From a virus, in the IMG/VR virus record IMGVR_UViG_3300027859_000094, positions 1 through 21,248 of that record: a DNA stretch of 21,248 nucleotides. One strand, given 5' to 3'. Positions 15,642 through 21,248 of the stretch are shown here, in pieces. Position numbers and translations under genes: made by a program. Under the pieces are notes generated by a model. That model was given only the letters and a program-made list of their open reading frames with translations. It did not search any database and had not been told where the DNA came from. How positions within the stretch are numbered: the stretch's first letter is position 1; every line of letters begins with the position of its first letter.

Positions 15642-16541
15642 ATGTTTGGGTTTTATCCCCTCTCATTTAAACCTGTAGGAGACAGTGGTACTGCTATACC
15701 AGCTTCGGTATCAGTTACACTTTCTGGTGCTACTTCTTCTATAGGTACTCTAAGTACAAATCTTACTGCCAATGTTTCTGTTAGTACTGCTTACGCAAAC
15801 ATTTCTAGCTCTGTTGGTACTCTAACAACATCATGTGATGCTAGTGTAACATTAGGTAGTGTGTCTGCTAGTACAAATGCAGGAGCCTTTACTTTTGTAT
15901 TTAGTAAAACTCTAGATGGAGTTTCAGCTAATGCAAGTTCAGGAGGACTAGTACTATCTGGTGATGCTAGTCGTATAATAGTTAGTGGTGCAGCAGGTGG
16001 GGCAACATCAAGTGTAGCTACCGTAGCTCTTACTGCTGAAGCAAACCACACACTAGCAGGTGCATCTGCAACTACTACTGTCAATGCACCAGAAGCAAGA
16101 GCAATAACAAATGTACCTGTCACTGGCGTTGCTAGTACTAGTGCTAGTGGAACAGCAACAGCAAACGGTAAAGCTACCTCTGAATTAAGTGCAATTAGTT
16201 CTACTTTAAACAATTCAACACTTGACTTTCAAGCAAAAGCTGGTATAACATTAAGTAATGTATTGTCTTCTACATCTGCAGGTAGTATTTCAGCAGATAC
16301 AGAGTCAAAAGTTTTTCCTCTAGGTGTAACTGCTCTATTTACAACGCAGCTTGATGACCCCATAGGTGCATCGTTTGACTACGAGTCTGTTGCACTTGTA
16401 TATACTAAAGCAAGAACAGTCTTTATACTTCCTGTTGAGGGTTATCAACCCGATAACACCATAGTTATTCCAGCACAAAACTTTAGAGTTTATATTGAAC
16501 CCTATAGAGATTTACCAAGAACAATATTTATAACAAACTAA
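15642..16541 (+). CDS. Ser/Thr/Ala-rich repetitive structural protein
   Basis: 299 residues. GGAG at 15631-15634, overlapping the previous gene's end, supports the ATG. Residues about 20-235 are built from degenerate beta-rich units of roughly 20-25 residues, such as SVTLSGATSSIGTLSTNLTA and NISSSVGTLTTSCDASVTL, very low in charge. The C-terminal 60 residues have a different character, with RTVFILPVEGYQPDN and FRVYIEPYRDLPRTIFI, looking like a folded beta cap. This layout is familiar from marine phage tail or virion proteins; a solenoid-like fibre is a reasonable inference. It precedes the adaptor gene and could contact it. Confidence 0.65.
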   Translation: MFGFYPLSFKPVGDSGTAIPASVSVTLSGATSSIGTLSTNLTANVSVSTAYANISSSVGTLTTSCDASVTLGSVSASTNAGAFTFVFSKTLDGVSANASSGGLVLSGDASRIIVSGAAGGATSSVATVALTAEANHTLAGASATTTVNAPEARAITNVPVTGVASTSASGTATANGKATSELSAISSTLNNSTLDFQAKAGITLSNVLSSTSAGSISADTESKVFPLGVTALFTTQLDDPIGASFDYESVALVYTKARTVFILPVEGYQPDNTIVIPAQNFRVYIEPYRDLPRTIFITN

Positions 16542-16551
16542 GGATTTCACA

Positions 16552-16869
16552 ATGGCTTACAGATGGCCTGATAAAGACCCTGATGAAACAGCAGACTTCA
16601 GTGTAGACTGGTCTAGGTTTATTCCAGAAACCACTTTGTCTGCAGCTAGTTGGTTTATTAAAAATGCCAGTGGTGTTAAAACTGCTGTTAATAATGCAGA
16701 CGTGGTAGATGGTTTGCAGTTTGTTGCATCTACAGTAACAGGCAAAGTAGTAACTGTACGTTTTGCATTAGGCACTCTTAATAAAAGCTACACCACTGTT
16801 TGTAGAATAACAACAGGTGACGGGCTTTCCTATGAACGTTCTATTGTATTAAGAATAAAAGAGAAGTAA
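16552..16869 (+). CDS. Fibre-tail adaptor-like small protein
   Basis: 105 residues with the N-terminal motif MAYRWPDKDPDETADFSVDW, which I remember from phage proteins annotated as fibre-tail adaptors or Ig-like structural proteins. It continues with an Ig-like beta pattern: SAASWFIKNASGVKT, TVRFALGTLNKSYT, then RITTGDGLSYERSIVLRIKE. AAGGA at 16540-16544 supports the start. It lies between the Ser/Thr-rich protein and the gp4-like adaptor. Likely to link a tail fibre or peripheral protein to the tail hub. The family name is from memory and was not verified. Confidence 0.65.
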   Translation: MAYRWPDKDPDETADFSVDWSRFIPETTLSAASWFIKNASGVKTAVNNADVVDGLQFVASTVTGKVVTVRFALGTLNKSYTTVCRITTGDGLSYERSIVLRIKEK

Positions 16870-16870
16870 T

Positions 16871-17554
16871 ATGGCATATGATTTTATAGGCTTAACTAAT
16901 GACGTTAACAATAGACTTAATGAAGTAGAGTTAACTTCTACTACCTTCCCTACAGCAACAGGATACTTTTCTTTTGCTAAAGATGCTGTTAATGCTTCTA
17001 TAAGACATATTAACCAAGAAGAATACCAGTGGCCTTGGAATCATGTAGAAGAAACTGAATTGCTTGCAGTGGGTACAGTTAGATACTCCTACCCTTTTGA
17101 TGCTAAGACTGTAGATATGAATAGTTTCAGAATCAAAAGAGATGACTCTATAAATGTAGGAACTACAAAGCTAAAGAATATGTCCTATGAAGAGTATTTA
17201 GAAAAGTATGCTGATGCTGAGTACAATACTGAAACAAAGGGATGCCCTACGCATATTGTAAGAACTCCTAACAGAGAACTAATTTGTTATCCTGGCCCAG
17301 ACAAAGCTTATCAAATGGTATATGAATATTACAGGACAGGCTATGACCTAGAGCTTGCTACAGACGTACCCACGCTACCAGAGCAGTATAGGTTCTGTAT
17401 TATTGATGGTGCTATGTATTATGTTTATCAATTTCGTGGTGATACACAGATGGCAGATATATCCAATCGTAAGTTTCAAGACGGAATAAAGTATCTAAGA
17501 AGCTTAAACATTAATCGCATGGATTACATAAGAGACACAAGGGTACACTTTTAA
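16871..17554 (+). CDS. P22 gp4-like head-tail adaptor
   Basis: 227 residues, close to the usual size of podovirus neck adaptors. The N-terminal helix with FIGLTNDVNNRLNEVEL and the helix FAKDAVNASIRHINQEEYQW, then the beta part (EETELLAVGTVRYSYPFD, IVRTPNRELICYPGPDK, MVYEYYRTGYDLEL) and the C-terminal helix (LPEQYRFCIIDGAMYYVYQF) fit the gp4/tail-tubular-A-like adaptor pattern. This protein sits under the portal and joins head to tail after packaging. It directly precedes the gp10-like gene, sharing one base (TAATG) and so coupled to it. The assignment is by pattern and neighbours. Confidence 0.75.
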   Translation: MAYDFIGLTNDVNNRLNEVELTSTTFPTATGYFSFAKDAVNASIRHINQEEYQWPWNHVEETELLAVGTVRYSYPFDAKTVDMNSFRIKRDDSINVGTTKLKNMSYEEYLEKYADAEYNTETKGCPTHIVRTPNRELICYPGPDKAYQMVYEYYRTGYDLELATDVPTLPEQYRFCIIDGAMYYVYQFRGDTQMADISNRKFQDGIKYLRSLNINRMDYIRDTRVHF

Positions 17555-19380
17555 TGCCTACACAATGGACTACTTTTCCTGTTGAGTTCAAAGGTGGTTT
17601 GATCTCTAACATGTCCCCCTTACAGCAGGGCATAAATGCTATAGGGTCTAGTACTGTATTACAAAATATGGAATCTGACAGGCAGGGTGGTTACACAAAA
17701 ATAAAGGGCTATGAGAAGTTTAGCTCTACATTAATTCCTGGCACTGGAAAAATACTAGGATTACATGTTGTTTCTGGTGGACGTGCTGTAGTTGCACGTA
17801 AGTTAGACGCTGCTGCTATAACCGCACAACAAGCAACAGCTAGTGTAAATGGAGCTACTAGTTCTGCTACGGCTGTAGTTCTAGATGGTAACACAGGAAC
17901 TATAGCACAAGGAATGGTAGTCACAGGGTCAGGTATCTCAGGTACTGTAACTGTTTCTACTGTAACAAACCAAAACAATATTGTATTATCTTCTCAACAA
18001 TCTTTATCTGATGATACTGTTCTTACCTTTCAAAAAGTAGGTCTTCAAACAGCAGACGCAAACAAGACAGCATACTATTTTAGTACAGGAACTAATTGGA
18101 CACACATGGCTACTGCTGCCCAAGTAGGGGGAGGCAAAGCATATAAAGCATCGTTTAATTTTACAGGAGATGATAAAGTTGTATTTGTAGATGGGCTTAA
18201 TTATCCTGGTATTTACAGTACCTCTGGTAACACTATGTCCTTCTTAACATCATCTAGCCCTAACATAAGTACAGATGTCCAAGGCGCAGAGTTAGTTTCT
18301 ATTTTTAAAAACCATGCATTCTACGCAAAAGGACAAACACTTACGTTTAGTGTGCCTAGTAGCGTAGACAACTTTGCATCAGGTAGTGGTGCTGGTAGTA
18401 TAAACGTTGGCAATACTGTAACTGGAATGGCTGTGTTTCGTGAGCAGCTAATAGTATTTACAAAAGATAGTGTACAAAAAATAACAGGGAACACTGAGGC
18501 AGACTTTAAGTTGTCTCCTATAACAACTAAGATAGGTTGCATTAGTGCTGACAGCATACAAGAGTTTGGTGGGGATATTATGTATCTTGCACCAGATGGT
18601 CTAAGACTACTAAGTGCTACAGATCGTATAGGTGACTTTGCACTAGACGTTGCTTCAGATAAAATATTTAAAGACTCAGATGACTTTTTAAGATCCTCGC
18701 CAATATTTTCTTCTGTTATACTAAGAGAAAAAGGACAGTACAGAATTTTTGCATATGTTGAGTCCTTAGATAAAGAGGTGGCTCAAGGGTTAATAGCTAC
18801 AAAGTTTGTGTCTCAAGGTTCTTCTGGTGTAGAATGGTCTACGACTAAAGGTATAAAAGCATTCATATCAGACAGTATTTACTCAGGTACAACAGAGGCT
18901 GTAATGTTTGCTAACAATGATGGTTACCTGTATGAAATGGAACAGACAAATGGGTTTGATGGTGGTGCTATAGAAACTATTATGGAAACGCCATACATGC
19001 CCATAACAGATTCAGAGATACGTAAGACAGCATACAAGCTAACTTTATATACAGACCCTACAGGTCAAATGAGTTTAAAATTTAGATTGTTGTTTAACCT
19101 AGACTCAGGAGATGATACTAGAATAATACAACCAGAAGAAATTACTATAGGATCTACCTCTGGTGGTGGTGGTATCTTTGTATATGGCGCACAAACTTCC
19201 CTATACGGAGGCTCAGGCAGCACAGCTTCTAAGTATGGTAGCAAAGTAAAAAGAATATATAATGAAAACTTGATAGGCTCCTTTCATACAGTTGCAATGA
19301 GAATAACAAGTAATGATACTAACCCACCCTTCACACTAGACACAGCAGTATTACAATACAGAGAAAACGATAGGCAATAA
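17554..19380 (+). CDS. P22 gp10-like tail hub / packaged-DNA stabilisation protein
   Basis: 608 residues, within the expected size range. The N-terminus has VEFKGGLISNMSPLQQGINA and the MESDRQGGYTKIKGYEKF stretch typical of phage stabilisation/tail-tubular-B-like proteins that set out a propeller. Around residues 285-370 are VFREQLIVFTKDSVQKITG and FGGDIMYLAPDGLRLLSATD, core propeller-like repeats. Residues about 86-160 look like an inserted beta-rich domain (GMVVTGSGISGTVTVSTVTN, then LSSQQSLSDDTVLTF) between propeller strands. The C-terminal part ends LDTAVLQYRENDRQ. The protein closes the portal channel and connects it to fibres. Start ATG shares one base with the previous TAA. Confidence 0.75.
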   Translation: MPTQWTTFPVEFKGGLISNMSPLQQGINAIGSSTVLQNMESDRQGGYTKIKGYEKFSSTLIPGTGKILGLHVVSGGRAVVARKLDAAAITAQQATASVNGATSSATAVVLDGNTGTIAQGMVVTGSGISGTVTVSTVTNQNNIVLSSQQSLSDDTVLTFQKVGLQTADANKTAYYFSTGTNWTHMATAAQVGGGKAYKASFNFTGDDKVVFVDGLNYPGIYSTSGNTMSFLTSSSPNISTDVQGAELVSIFKNHAFYAKGQTLTFSVPSSVDNFASGSGAGSINVGNTVTGMAVFREQLIVFTKDSVQKITGNTEADFKLSPITTKIGCISADSIQEFGGDIMYLAPDGLRLLSATDRIGDFALDVASDKIFKDSDDFLRSSPIFSSVILREKGQYRIFAYVESLDKEVAQGLIATKFVSQGSSGVEWSTTKGIKAFISDSIYSGTTEAVMFANNDGYLYEMEQTNGFDGGAIETIMETPYMPITDSEIRKTAYKLTLYTDPTGQMSLKFRLLFNLDSGDDTRIIQPEEITIGSTSGGGGIFVYGAQTSLYGGSGSTASKYGSKVKRIYNENLIGSFHTVAMRITSNDTNPPFTLDTAVLQYRENDRQ

Positions 19381-19382
19381 TT

Positions 19383-21248
19383 ATGGCAGGATATACACGT
19401 CAAGCGACAGCTAACATAGTTACAGGTGCAGTTATTGATGCTGCAGATTTTAACTCAGAGTACAATGCTATTGAAGCAGCATTCAATGCATCGACAGGTC
19501 ACGCACACGATGGAACAACAGGTAATGGTCCTCCCATTGAAAACGTAGGGCCATCACAGGATCTTGTTGTTACGTCTAGTGTTGTTCGTCCCAAGGTAGA
19601 CAATACCTATGATTTTGGTACGGCTAGTATTGAATGGAAAGACGGCTTCTTTGATGGTACACTACGAACAGACGTACTTACTGTAGATGAAACCTCCACC
19701 TTAACAGGTAATGTTACAGCTTCTGCAGATGTTGCTATAGGAGGCAACCTTACAGTTACAGGTAATGCTACAATAAATGGTAATCTTACTTTTGGAGATG
19801 CAGATACAGATACTGTTTCTTTTGGTGCAGATATTGATAGCCATATTATACCTGATGACGATGACACTTTTGATCTAGGTAGCAGCACAAAACAATGGCG
19901 CAACCTTTACATAGATGGTGTAGCTGAGATTGATGGGTTGAATGCAGACACAGCAGATATAAATGGTGGTACTATTGACGGTACAGTTATAGGTGGCAAT
20001 GTAGCTGCTGCTGTAACAGCAACAACAATAAACGCTTCTGGTGCAATCACAGGTGACGTAACAGGAGATCTTACTGGTGATGTTACTGGTAACGTATCAG
20101 GCTCTGCAGGTTCTTGTACTGGTAACGCAGCCACAGCAACAAAACTGGCAACAGCACGTGCTATAGCAGTAAGCGGTGCAGTCACGGGTACTGCAAACTT
20201 TGACGGTAGTGCTGGTATTACAATATCAACTACTGCAACTTCTGATCCTCAACTTACTTTGAGTGGTGATGTTACTGGTAGTGCTACATTTACTAACCTT
20301 GGTAATGCTACTCTATCTGCATCACTATCAGCAAACTCTGTAGGTTCTAGTGAAATAGCTAACAACGCTGTAGGATCTACTGAAATAGCAGATGATGCAG
20401 TCACCTCAGCTAAAATAGCAGCAGGTGCAGTAGACAGCACAGCCCTTGGAACTGATGCAGTAACTACATCTAAGATAGCTGACAATGCAATAACTGCAGC
20501 TTTGATAGCAACTAATGCTGTAGGATCTAGTGAAATAGCAGCTAATGCTGTAGGTGCTAGTGAGATTGCAGCTAACGCTGTGGGTTCTAGCGAAATTGCT
20601 GCATCTGCTGTAGGCGCAAGTGAGCTTAATGTTAGCGGTGACGGTAATAATACACAGTTCTTACGTTCAGACGGGGATGGTTCATTTAGCTGGGCTACTC
20701 CTGCTGGACAAACTCTTACTGGTGGTACTTCTATTTCCATAAGTGGGTCAGCAATTAATTTAGATCCAGACCAAAGACACGCTGCTACAGTAGATGTTGT
20801 TGTTGGTAATCAGGATGAATATATTACTTTTGATAAAGATGATCAGGCTATTAAGTTCAGGACTGGTGGTACAATCGAGATGATGCTAGAGAATGATGGG
20901 GATCTGCATGTTGATGGTGATGTAATTGGCTTCTCAACATCTGTGTCTGATAAACGTCTGAAGCATGACATTGAAAAGATTGACAGTGCCTTGGATAAAG
21001 TATCTGAACTAAATGGTTATACATTTAGCTACAACAAAAATGGTAAGAGGGCTGCTGGTGTAATTGCACAGGAAGTTGAAAAAGTATTACCATCTGCTGT
21101 AGAAAATAAATCACTAGTATTCCATACTGGAGAAGAGGGTGTAGAGTATAAGACTGTTAAGTATGACCAGCTTCATGGTTTGTTAATAGAAGCTATCAAA
21201 GAACTAAAACAAAAATTAGATGAATGTAAATGTAAAAAGTGTGAGTGT
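19383..21248 (+). CDS. Tail fibre with S74 chaperone, cut off by window end
   Basis: 622 codons, open to the last base, so the stop lies outside. The ribosome binding site is weak; the ATG follows the previous stop by two bases. N-terminus MAGYTRQATANIVTGAVIDA and then NSEYNAIEAAFNAST, GHAHDGT is a recurrent fibre anchor. The body has TGDVTGDLTGDVTGN-type repeats, then ten 10-residue units of the type NAVGSSEIAA (residues 317-415), then a FLRSDGDGSFSWATP linker. The S74 domain starts with SDKRLKHDIEKIDSALDKV; Ser522 and Lys527 form the expected dyad. The visible end is a coiled coil followed by ECKCKKCEC, so almost the complete protein is present. Likely the main host-binding fibre or a second one beside the 7895 gene. 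Confidence 0.85.
   Translation, partial: MAGYTRQATANIVTGAVIDAADFNSEYNAIEAAFNASTGHAHDGTTGNGPPIENVGPSQDLVVTSSVVRPKVDNTYDFGTASIEWKDGFFDGTLRTDVLTVDETSTLTGNVTASADVAIGGNLTVTGNATINGNLTFGDADTDTVSFGADIDSHIIPDDDDTFDLGSSTKQWRNLYIDGVAEIDGLNADTADINGGTIDGTVIGGNVAAAVTATTINASGAITGDVTGDLTGDVTGNVSGSAGSCTGNAATATKLATARAIAVSGAVTGTANFDGSAGITISTTATSDPQLTLSGDVTGSATFTNLGNATLSASLSANSVGSSEIANNAVGSTEIADDAVTSAKIAAGAVDSTALGTDAVTTSKIADNAITAALIATNAVGSSEIAANAVGASEIAANAVGSSEIAASAVGASELNVSGDGNNTQFLRSDGDGSFSWATPAGQTLTGGTSISISGSAINLDPDQRHAATVDVVVGNQDEYITFDKDDQAIKFRTGGTIEMMLENDGDLHVDGDVIGFSTSVSDKRLKHDIEKIDSALDKVSELNGYTFSYNKNGKRAAGVIAQEVEKVLPSAVENKSLVFHTGEEGVEYKTVKYDQLHGLLIEAIKELKQKLDECKCKKCEC
20331..20627 (+). repeat. Tandem array of about ten 30-base units in a fibre gene
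   Basis: Consecutive in-frame 30-base units encode the decapeptide NAVGSSEIAA and variants (AVTSAKIAAG, AVDSTALGTD, AVTTSKIADN). They are imperfect at DNA level; the units at 20511-20600 are most alike. They probably make a rod-like repeat of the fibre and may vary in number by slippage or recombination. Confidence 0.8.

Noticed and set aside
20249-20740. A minus-strand open frame of 163 codons with repeats
   Set aside because: It mirrors the 30-base repeat array of the fibre gene on the + strand; the repeat phase keeps the opposite strand free of stops.
1-21248. tRNA genes, CRISPR arrays, insertion sequences, attachment sites
   Set aside because: No cloverleaf, regularly spaced repeats with unique spacers, transposase or inverted terminal repeats were found; the tandem repeats present are all within fibre coding frames.

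Overview
The window is a stretch of the late (structural) region of a tailed double-stranded DNA phage. Every supported gene is on the + strand, and genes are packed with 1 to 26 base overlaps or short gaps. The sequence is AT-rich. Its proteins are of types I associate with uncultured marine podovirus-like phages: a portal/coat/neck set resembling the P22 type, Ser/Thr/Gly-rich fibre proteins, and fibre C-termini with the S74 intramolecular chaperone. No polymerase, integrase, lysis, tRNA or terminase gene is visible, so host and lifestyle cannot be read from here. A consensus sigma70-type promoter inside the late region suggests that a bacterial host RNA polymerase transcribes at least part of it. 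All family names are from memory; no search was run.

Layout. Head module (1-4966): the C-terminal end of the portal, a 66-residue protein, a 660-residue unknown protein with a disordered second half, a scaffolding protein, a 191-base structured leader, and the major capsid protein followed by a terminator-like hairpin. Adhesion module (5038-14770): a 145-residue conserved virion-type protein, then eight closely packed genes. These are a fibre/baseplate-like protein, a cupredoxin-plus-propeller protein, an S74 fibre, a 57-residue protein, a 117-residue protein, a large propeller with a different repeat, and two more six-repeat propellers. Neck and tail module (14771-21248): a consensus promoter, a helical 270-residue protein, a Ser/Thr-rich repeat protein, a 105-residue fibre-tail adaptor-like protein, a gp4-like neck adaptor, a gp10-like tail hub/stabilisation protein, and a second S74 fibre still open at the window edge.

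How the parts probably work together. Scaffold and coat build the procapsid around the portal. The gp4-like and gp10-like proteins close the DNA-filled head and form the tail hub. The 105- and 299-residue proteins may link fibres to it. The fibres and four predicted propeller proteins would be surface adhesins.

The most notable points are the roughly 9.3 kb adhesin block lying between coat and neck genes, three adjacent or near-adjacent paralogues each carrying six GNATDFGD-type repeats, a complete type-1-copper-like ligand set (His, Cys, His, Met) in one of them, and the capsid gene's own leader, candidate promoter and terminator.
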